Shown here: positions 34,206 to 44,100 of the stretch, piece by piece
Numbering within the stretch: the first letter of the stretch is position 1
How the letters are laid out: every line of letters starts with the position of its first letter
From: Ilex aquifolium
Lineage: Eukaryota; Streptophyta; Magnoliopsida; Aquifoliales; Aquifoliaceae
Length of the DNA stretch: 64,000 nucleotides
Assembly (NCBI GenBank): GCA_951799425.1
Contig: OX637391.1
Span: 14,813,051 to 14,877,050, forward strand
Direction: 5' to 3'
Made by a program: the position numbers and the translations under genes
Notes under the pieces: model-generated
Databases searched by the model: none
Told to the model about the DNA's origin: nothing
What the model saw: only the letters and a program-made list of their open reading frames with translations

Positions 34206-36590
34206 ATACCTTTTGTTGATTAGACATGAAACAAAGTGGAGATGCATGATGTCCAATGACTTCTGCTAAATGACCAATGAAGAAATTCCAGCTATCATAC
34301 CTCTCACTCTCCACTACACTAAATGTAACAAGAAAAATACCATTGTTAGCATCTAGGGCAATAGCAGATAATGTAACACCACCATATGGCCCTTTCAAAT
34401 GGCATCCATCAAGGCCTATGAATGGTCTGTATCCACTGATAAACCCTCTGCTAAGAGCATTAAAAGCTATGAAAATCCTCTTAAAAGGTCTCTTACCATC
34501 TGCATTTTGATCATCAGTTTCTATGGCAACAAGACTACCCGGATTACTTCGAATGATTTCATTTCCATACTGCCTCACTTTCTCATAAGCTTCTCCATGA
34601 TTCCCATCAATGTCATCTAGTACTTTCCTCTTTGTTCTATAGCACTTCTGCAAATCTGTTTCTATGTGCAACTTAGCATTGATTGTTTCTTGAAGAGCAT
34701 CAAGTTTCATTTCAGGATTAGTACGTATTTCATTTTCTAATTTCTTAGCAAGCCAACTGGAAGTTGCCTCAGTACTGTAACTGTTTTTGACACATGTGTA
34801 TGGACCTCCCAATGTCTTAATACTGTATGTAACACCATCAGGAAGTGGAGATGCATGGATCCTCCAATTGCAGCCCCCATTTCCACAGTGGCATGTAATC
34901 CTTTTCCTCTCATTTTTATCCCTTACAAGCTGAAATCCCTCTTGCACAACATATTTTTTCAAAATCTCCCTGAAGTGATGAATATCCATAAACAGTAGAC
35001 CAACCTCCAGCTGCACTGTCCCATCATGCTGTATTTCAAACTCTCTCTCATATCTGTCCATGTCAAATGTCCTTGCAGTAGCTTTGTGTCTTGCTCTGTC
35101 CACATTATCATCTGACTCAGAGCCGGAATTAATATAATCATCATCCCCAGATGCATAGTCTGACAACCCATCATCATTGTTTAAATCTGTATCTACCCTA
35201 AACTCTTCATCTATGGTATCATGCTCTTCTCCATAGTTTTCATCTTCAGACCTAATCCCATATACATCATCAGATTCAAAATCAACATACATCATTATTT
35301 CCAGCTTCATCATTCCCTTGATTCTCTACACTGGCCAAACTCTCCACATGCTCCACAATGGCCAGACTCTCCACATTGCCCTGATTCTCCAAACTACCCA
35401 GATTGTCCACACTGTTTCTATTAACAACAATGTTTCCAATTTCTTGTGAAATAACATGTATGTTTATGTGTTTTCTATTCTTGTGCCTACTAAACATCTT
35501 CATTACATCTTTGTCATCATCTAATAGCATTCTGTCATTTGGACCAGACAATTCACAAAATAATTTGAACACTAAGGTCAATGCTGATGAACACAACATA
35601 AATACATTTGATAATAGGTGCACATGACAATATTTATCTGGGTCAACGTTCTGTGCCATGTACTGTTGCCCATCAAAGTGTATGAACAAGTCAATCAACT
35701 TAGCAGTCATTTCTACAACAATTTCAAACACAATAACACATTCAAGAAATGAAGAAAATCATCTATGTAGCATGTTTGAAACAAGAAGGATTTTTAGAAA
35801 ACGTAAAAAATTGAAGCCCTAATTTCAACACTGTCATAAGCCCAAATATCTATGGATAATGCATTAGAAACCCCTGAACTATGAGGATAAACGATGAACA
35901 AAACCCCCAAATCCATAAAATAAATATAAACCCTAGATACAAAAAACGTAAAAAAAAATCCAGATCTGTCCATACCCTTACTCAATATCTATGGAGAATG
36001 AATTAGAAAATCCTGAACTATGTTCAGTATGAGGATAAAAGACGAACAAAACCCCCAAATCCGTAAAATATAAACCCTATATACAAAAAATGTAAAAAAA
36101 AAAAAAATATGAACTCTGTTCAAAACCTTACTCAACTATGTTCTCTGTCACTAACCCTAAATTATGTTCAGACGATAAAGATGAACAAAACCCCCCCAAA
36201 TCCATAAAAGATGAACAAAACCCTAGATACAAAAATACATAAAAAAGATAAATTTATTCGGTACATACCACAGAATCTTCGATGCTCACTCTTCAAATCA
36301 TTCGATGTTTGGAATCGCAAAGATCTTCCAAGCCTTCAGCAATTTTCTTCCCCTTTTCTTCCCCCCCTCTCTCGCTTTCTCTCTATGTTCATGCATCAGC
36401 CGATTAACCATGGAATGCACATAGACACTTGGATTGGGTTAGGTTTAATAAATAGGTGGGGTTAACTAAACATAACCATAGTTAGTAGTATAAGTTAAAT
36501 ATGTATACATACATAGTACGTATAAAATACTCAGGGTTATTTTTGTAATTAACCCTAGCCATTAACGCCGTTACCAGACAATGTCTGACA

Positions 36591-36674
36591 GGGGGTGGCA
36601 GTGAAGATTCAGAATGGATAAGGGGTGTCTTTGAATTTATGCCTAACTAGAGGGGGTGTGGATGAAATTTTTCC
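36591..36674. repeat. Right terminal inverted repeat of the MULE
   Basis: Inverted copy of the left terminus. MULE terminal repeats usually hold the transposase-binding sites and promoters of the internal genes. The transposase frame starts about 860 bp inside this end. Confidence 0.88.
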
Positions 36675-36912
36675 TAAATATTATTACAAATTTTCCATTT
36701 CTCATTGAACACCAACTACATTCTTACCGTTATGATTTCATAATCAAGTGTGATGCATTGTAAAACCATTATGTTATGAAATATTTATAACAGTAAATAT
36801 TGTTGCAAATTTTCCATTTCTCATTGAACACCAACTACATTCTTACCGTTATAATTTCATAATCAAGTGCGATGCTTTGTAAAACCATTATGTTATGAAA
36901 TATTTATATTTT
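36675..36912. repeat. 119-bp tandem duplication beside the MULE
   Basis: 36675-36793 and 36794-36912 are nearly identical (both start TAAATATT, then TTGCAAATTTTCCATTTCTC or TTACAAATTTTCC). The MULE inserted at the TAAATATTA motif at the start of the array, and the same motif is its target duplication. Confidence 0.85.
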
Positions 36913-37640
36913 ATATAAAATTTGAACAAATCATCGAAAAACCTATAAATTCTAGTCACGTAACGAAGATTTTGAAAACAGGGAGATTCGCCTTAATGGC
37001 AAGGTCATGTAGGCCATTGCTCGGGCCACCATGGGATATGGGCCCCAATTTTTTTCAAGACTAATTATATGTAGAATTTTCTTTTTCTTTTTTTGTTATT
37101 TTGGTCCAAGCCTGCTCATTTTACCTACTTGTCGAATAAAACTGTTTTCTCTTTCATTCATAAAAAATTGAAAGGACGACTTTCCAGAAAAAAATTGAAA
37201 GAATGAAAATTACGTTTATTGCAAAATAAGGGTTTAGACTTTAGAGGGAAAAGAATTAAGAAAACATAATTTATAGTATCAAAATTTATTTCATCATCAT
37301 ACTCGAATACATTAATGTATTTCACTTTATTTGTAAGAGTAAATGACACTTTATATCTTAAAAAATTCTCAAAATTTTAATTTACACCTTGAAAGCAATC
37401 AAATAAAAAAAAACAATGTAATTCAAAAGCAAATATTTGTTGCCTATTTTCATAAATGTTCTTGTTGTATTTATTTTATTTTCTCATTTCTATAGCATAA
37501 TGTATAATTTTATTTTTCTGATAGGGTAATAATTAAAATCTTTAAAAAAAAACAATAAAAGTATCAAAATTTAACGCGTAGTACGGTAGTTGGACCCTTA
37601 ACAAATTGGGAATTCAAGAATTTGGCCGCCATTCCATATT
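36913..37640. promoter_or_regulatory. Upstream region of the VTC2-like gene
   Basis: AT-rich intergenic DNA with no coding features. It should contain the promoter of the gene starting at 38143. I see no convincing TATA box close to the likely leader start (about 37640-37700), so boundaries are not defined. Confidence 0.4.
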
Positions 37641-37777
37641 CAGTGTCAACACCCATTCTCCTATTCGGCTATTCCCACCCAGCCAAACTCAGATTACTTG
37701 AAAAAACGAAGAAAGCAGCGAAGGAGAGGACTCCGAGGAAGGAACGTACCACCCACCACCCATAAACACCTCCCACA

Positions 37778-37797
37778 AATAGAGAGAGAGAGAGAAT
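37778..37797. repeat. GA microsatellite in the leader
   Basis: (GA)n in the presumed 5' leader of the VTC2-like gene. CT/GA tracts in leaders or core promoters are common in plants; no specific role can be read from it. Confidence 0.7.
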
Positions 37798-37877
37798 TCA
37801 TTCATACCCACCAAAATTTTCATCACGGCTTTACTTGGAAATTTCGGTTTCAAAATCCACCTAACCGATCATCATCA

Positions 37878-38036
37878 ACGAAACCCAACGATTTATCAAT
37901 CACTGAATTCGACGCCGGAAAAGCACCGGAACCCTTCCGCACACGGCGGCAGGGGTGCCCTACCTTCCGAAGGCGGTTGCCCCTCCGATCTTCTGTTCCT
38001 CGCCGGCGGCGGCGACGTTGTCTTCTTGCTGATTGA
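37878..38036 (+). CDS. Candidate ACG-initiated upstream reading frame of the VTC2-like gene
   Basis: The frame open from 37698 to the TGA at 38034-38036 contains an in-frame ACG at 37878 (TCAACGAAA). From there it encodes 52 residues ending in a strongly basic tail with PTFRRRLPLRSSVP followed by six arginines. It stops 106 nt before the main ATG. Known for this family: a conserved uORF starting at a non-AUG codon (ACG) lets high ascorbate lower translation of GDP-L-galactose phosphorylase. Seen here: correct position, frame and an in-frame ACG. Inferred: that it is the same regulatory peptide. The published peptides are slightly longer (about 60-65 residues), so the true start may lie upstream; an AUG at 37698 is also in frame. 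Confidence 0.6.
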   Translation, partial: TKPNDLSITEFDAGKAPEPFRTRRQGCPTFRRRLPLRSSVPRRRRRRCLLAD

Positions 38037-38142
38037 TTTCTTTTCTTGAAATTTCCTTCCTTTTTTTCGGGAAATCAATTTTTGCCCCTAATTTTACAGT
38101 CATATACGTATAGATATATCTTGAATTACATACAAAACATTT

Positions 38143-41100
38143 ATGTTGACTATTAAACGGGTTCCCACCGTCGTTTCCAACTACCAAGAAGATGCTTCAG
38201 AAAACACCCCAAACCAAACCGAAACACTAATCGGTTGCGGCCGCAATTGCCTCGGCAAGTGCTGCTTCCCTGGTACGTATTTTTTTCCTCTGTTTTTTTA
38301 ATATAATTTAAATTGATACATTGCAATAAAGTGTATTGGAGCTGTTTGCTTGTATGGCCGGAAAGTTTTTTTCCCGTCTTAGAAAAACTTCTGTGCAGAA
38401 ACAAAGTTAGTTGCTGTGAAATCCATTGAATTAGAAGTGTTTTGGAATTAAATTACTTTGAAACATAATCTCTGAGTTCCAAGAAAAGATTTTCCTGTAA
38501 TTTCTAAGTAATTTCATGTCTTTTCCGAGCAATTGAACAGATTTCGTGTTAAAAGTGGATTTTGCCCAGGATAGACCGGCAAAAGGAAGTTGAAAATATA
38601 AGTTAATGGATTAATTTTGGGTTTTCATTGTTTTATAGTTGAAATATCCGAGCCTGTCCTTTCACAAGTCTAGTGGCTGTATTTGGTATAACTGCCAAGG
38701 GATTTATTTTCTTCTGGCATAATTTAACATTTAAACACTTTTCTTCAGAAGTTCCCTAGAAAATAGAAACAGATTTTCCTCACAACCTAAAATTGTTGAG
38801 GGGAGAGAAACTTGGAAATTTTTTTTTTTGAGAACTATACTCTTAATCTCCTGATTTTGCATCTTCTTTTTGGGTCTGTATTTGATTGAATTGATTGATG
38901 GTTTCAGCTTCTAAGCTTCCCCTTTACGCATTCAACAACGATGAGGTTGAGCAGCTTGAACCCGCTGAAAAGATTGCCCTGATTTCTTCAATTGAGGAAC
39001 CTTCAGTGTCCTTTTTGAGCAATTTGTTACTTGGACAGTGGGAGGACAGGATGAGTCGGGGGCTGTTCTGTTATGACGTGACCACATGTGAGACAAAGGT
39101 CATCCCAGGGACATACAGTTTCATTGCACAGCTGAACGAGGGACGCCACTCGAAGAAACGACCCACTGAATTTCGTGTTGACCAGGTTCTTCAACCCTTT
39201 GATGAGAACAAATTCAACTTCACAAAAGTTGGACAGGAAGAAGTGCTCTTCAGGTTTGAGCCAAGCAATTCTAGCAAGTCCCATTTCTATCCTAGTGTGC
39301 CAGTCAATGTTGATTCAACTTCACCAAGTGTTGTTGTGATTAACGTAAGCAATCCAGCCCTTTTATCTCGGTTTTATGCAATTAGTAGTATATGTTTTGG
39401 CTCATGCAATATCTGAATTTTAATTCTTCAGGTGAGCCCAATCGAGTATGGGCACGTCCTTCTGATACCCCGTGTCCTTGATTGCTTGCCTCAGAGGATT
39501 GATCCTGACAGCTGCTTGCTGGCTCTTCACTTGGCTAAAGAAGCAGCAGATCCCTTCTTCAGGGTGGGTTACAACAGCTTGGGTGCTTTTGCCACCATCA
39601 ATCACCTCCACTTCCAGGTAATAGACTGAAAGGTGGAATTGTAATCTCAGGTTGTGATGTTTTTAGCCGGTTCTATGGTTTTTGGTTGTGACTAACTAGT
39701 TTCCTAATTGTATGCGATTAACAGGCATATTACCTATCTGTGCCATTTCCGGTTGAGAAGGCACCGACTCAGAGAATAATGACTGGGAAGGGACTGCGTG
39801 ATGGTGCAGTGGTGGTTTCACAGCTGCTAAATTATCCTATACGAGGTCTTGTTTTTGAGGGTGGAAACACAATGCGTGATTTGTGTGATGCCATTGCTAA
39901 TTCTTGCATATGCCTTCAAAATCGCAACATTCCTTTTAATGTCCTCATCTCTGATTGTGGGAAAAAAATCTTTTTATTCCCTCAGGTAATATTTCTCACA
40001 CTGGTTGCTTGGATTGTAATATTATATTACATTGGTGGATGCTGGCGGGAACACTTGAGTTGACTGGTGTTATGGGAATGTAGAATTTGGCTTTTGCATT
40101 TAAATTTAGGCACCATGAAACACTTATGATTTATTCTGTATAAAATCTGTGGACTAAGTAAGAACACCAGTTTGCATGCACTCTGGCATGCATTTCTGCT
40201 GTGTTTGGATAAAATTTGGTGAAATAATCATTCCTTTTGTTAAGTCTTCATACTTTCATTTTGGCATGAAAATAATTATTTTTCCTTGTAAGTAATCATA
40301 ATCTAAGTTGAGAGAATTAACATAACACAATATTAGAGACAATATCAGAGAGAAAGACAGAGGTTAAAAACTTAACCTAGCTCTCATACATCACTTGTAT
40401 TTATAGTTAACTCACAATAATAAGAATTACACATACACCCTCTTGTATTTACACATAATACCCTAACACTATTAACAAACTACACATACTACCCTAATAC
40501 TCTTAACACTCCCCCTCAAGCTAGACTATATATATCATATAATCCAAGCTTGGAACAAATCGCTGAAAGACGTGTACGACTCAATATATCAATGCTTTGG
40601 TAAACATATCTGCAAGCTGATCTTCAGATTTCACAAATGGAGTCGTAATCTCTCCAGCTACTATCTTGTCACGAATAAAGTGACAATCAACCTCAATATG
40701 TTTAGTTCTCTTGTGAAACACTGGATTGGCAGCGATATGGATAGCTGCCTGGTTGTCACAGAACAACTGTAAAGGAGATTGAACTGGAAACCCAATTTCC
40801 TGGAGGAAGTGTAGTAGCCAAGTCAACTCACTCGTCGTATGCGCCATTGCCCTATACTCAGCCTCAGCACTGGATCTTGCTACTACAGATTGTTTCTTAC
40901 TTTTCCATGAGACAACGTTACCTCCTAAGAAAGTACAATAACCAGTGGTTGATCTCCGATCAGAAGGAGAGCCAGCCTAATCAGCATCTGAGAAACCTTC
41001 CACCTTAAGATGTCCATTAGCTCGATATAACAGTCCAAGTCCAGGAGCTCGCTTGAGATATCGCAGAATACGAGTAACTGCCTCCCAATGTGGTACTCTA

Positions 41101-44100
41101 GGACACCCCATGAACTGACTTACTATATTGACCGCATAGGAAATATCCGGCCGAGTAATAGTGAGATAATTGAGCTTCCCAACCAATCTGCGATATCGAC
41201 CTGGATTTTCAAACAGTGCACCATCATCCATCAACAACTTCTGATTCGGATCCATAGGAACATCAATCGGTCTGTCACCCAGCAAACCTACTTCCTCTAG
41301 CATGTCAAGTACATATTTTCTCTGTGATAAACAAATACCCTGTTTAGATCGAGCCACCTCAATACTCAAAAAATACCTGAGTTTTTCCAAATCCTTCGTA
41401 TGAAATCGATCTTGTAAGAAGATTTTTAACTTGGCAATCCCCTCAGAATCATTTCCAGTAATCACAATATCATCTACATAGACCACCAATAGAACATATC
41501 CAGCATCCGTCTGTCTATGAAACACAGAATGATCTGTCTGACATTGAAAAAGACCAAACTCTAAAACTGCATCTGAAAACTTACCAAACCATGCCCTCGG
41601 TGACTGCTTCAAACCATATAAAGATTTCTTTAACCGACATACACTCTTACCATACTCCCCTTGAGCAGTAATCCCAGGTGGCTGCTCCATGTATACCTCT
41701 TCAACCAAGTCACCATGTAGGAAGGCATTCTTCAGGTCTAACTGAAACAAGGGCCAATCAAGATTAGCAGCCAAAGAAATCAAGATACGAACAGAGGAAA
41801 TTTTGGCAACAGGATAGAAAGTCTCCTCATAATCAACACCATTGGTCTGAGTAAAGCCCTTTGCAACAAGCCGGGCTTTGAGACGCTCCACAGAACCATC
41901 CGGATGAAATTTAACTGTATACATCTAACGACAACCAACAGTTCGTTTACCAGGAGGTAAAGAAACGAGATCCCAAGTCCCATTATGATGTAAGGCATCC
42001 ATCTCCTCCTCCATAGCTTTCCTCCAACCAGGGTCAGATAATGCATCCTGTAAGTGCTTAGGAACAGATATAGCAGATAATTGAGAGGTAAAACAAGAGA
42101 AGACAAGAGACAAGACATCATATGAAACAAAATGAGCAATATGATGATTAGTAACACACGAACGAGTACCTTTTCGAAGAGCAATAGGTAAAGAGTCTAA
42201 ATTACCTGATGTATCAGGATCAGAAGGCGGCAAGGAAGACGATACGAGCACCTCAGTCGATGGGCGAGGACGACGAGAGTATACACGAAGAGGTAAAGTA
42301 GATGGTAACACAGTAGGCAGCGGAAATTCTGAAGATGAAGGAAGAGATGGTGGTACAAGAGACGACCCAAAATCCAGATCCAAAGGCTGAGTAGGTGCCG
42401 GAAAATATGGAACAGATTCCTCAAACTTGACATCTGCACTGGTGAAGTATCATCGCAGAGAAGGACTATAGCAACGATACCCCTTCTGTGTGCGGGAGTA
42501 TCCAAGAAATACACATTTGGTTGCTCGAGGGTCAAATTTATCAAACCCAGGACCCAGATTGTGAACATAACAGACACATCCAAAAACCTTATGAGTTAGA
42601 GAAAATAAGGGCTTATCAGGAAAAAGAACAGAATATGGACTTTGCCTATTTAACACAGAGGATGTCATACGATTAATAAGATGACAAGCAGTAAGAACAG
42701 CATCACTCCAAAAATATCGGGGAATATTCATCTGGAATAACAGGGTACGGGTGACCTCCAACAAATGACGGTTCTTGCGTTCAGCAACACCATTCTGTGG
42801 AGAGGTGTAAGCACAGGAAGTCTGATGAATAATGACAGTTTTGCTAAGGTAAGCTGAAAAAGAATCAGATTCATATTCCCGAGCATTATCAGAACGTAAA
42901 ATACGTATACGACAACCATACTGAGTTTTTATTTCCTTGCAAAAAGTCTCAAATATAGAGAATAATTCAGAACAAGCTTTCATCAGAAGCAACCAGGTCA
43001 CACGAGAATAATCATCCACAAATGACACAAAATAAGGATATTTATTAGATGAAATATTCTTTATTGGACCCCATACATCAGAATGTACCAACTCAAATGG
43101 ACTAGACACACGATTATTGACTCTAGACGAAAAGGACACACGGTGATGCTTACTAAGTTGACAAGCTTCACAAGACAAAAACGACACATAACTAAGACTA
43201 GGAACTTGGCATTTCAGATTCTGGAGAGAGGGATATCCAAGACGACAATACCATTGAAAAGGAGACAACGAGGTCTGTAGAGCCTGAGTAGGTGAATAAA
43301 AATCAAAGTAATATAGGCCACCAGCTTCATTCCCCGTACCAATCTTCCTCTTCGTCTTGAGATCCTGAAATACACAATAAGAGGGATAAAAAGTTACGGA
43401 ACAATTGAGAGAATGGGTAATCTTGCTAATGGAAAGTAAACTAAAAGGAAACTGAGGAACAAATAACACGGAAGATAGGGACATATCAGGACTCAAGTGA
43501 GTAGTCCCCAAACCTGAAATTTTAGAACAAATACCATTAGCAAGAGTGACACTACGTGTGGAACTAGTAGGCTAATAAGTAGAAAAAACACTAGACGCAC
43601 CAGTCATGTGGTCAGAAGCATCAGAGTCTATGATCCAAGGACTGCGAGTAGAAGACAATAAACAAGTGGAAGCATTACCTGACTGGGCAAAAGTAACAGT
43701 GGAAGAAGATGGAACAGCCTGTTGGTGGGACAGGAAGTGGGCATACTCCTCTCGTGTAATAGTAACCAATCCATTGCCGGGTGGCAAAGGTGGAGTAAGG
43801 GACCTAGCATCTTGCTTGGGTTCCATAAGTACAGCAAATAGAAAAAGAAAATCACTAGATCACTGAACCGGACAAGAATCACCTACTGCACTGTTGAACC
43901 GAAGAGGAGAAGGTTGCTGGATCACTGAACCGGACTGAAGAAGTCCACTGGATCGCTGAACCGGACCAAAGAGGGCCACTGGACCGCTGAACCGGACCAA
44001 AGAAGGCCACTGGTCAGCTGAACCGGACCAAAGGAGGCCACTGGACTGTTGAACCGGACCAAAGGAGGCCACTGGACTGCTGAACCGGACCAAATGAGTG

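Larger units (their letters stand above)
32600..35731 (-). pseudogene. MuDR-type MULE transposase, broken
   Basis: Minus strand. N-terminal part 35731-35282, then a frameshift into 35313-34210. The latter holds acidic repeats and the MuDR DNA-binding region (FREILKKYVVQEGFQLVRDKN, ITCHCGNGGCNWRIHASPL), then the DDE core with first Asp in FIGLDGCHLKGPYGG. A 170-bp phase-0 intron (34209-34040, GTATGT...CAG) splits FMSNQQK from GLEHVLKNKF. The next exon has SHRRCCRHLFCNF, NLSESFNSW and a SWIM finger (CDC...CKHAAHAI). A fold-back at 33302-33422 interrupts the frame before a zinc knuckle (CKICKEFGHNKRTC, 33310-33050). A GRGRGR tail follows after a second intron (about 32984-32907). The second catalytic Asp reads Asn. 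Confidence 0.85.
31212..36674. mobile_element. Mutator-like element (MULE) with transposase and GRF-finger pseudogenes
   Basis: A 5,463-bp element with perfect 9-bp target duplications TAAATATTA (31203-31211 and 36675-36683) and long terminal inverted repeats of about 84 bp (31212-31295 and 36591-36674), roughly 80-85% alike by eye and sharing the block TAGTTAGGCATAAATTCAA. It carries a minus-strand MuDR-type transposase and, converging on it, a plus-strand GRF zinc-finger frame. Both are broken, so this copy is not autonomous. Confidence 0.92.
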
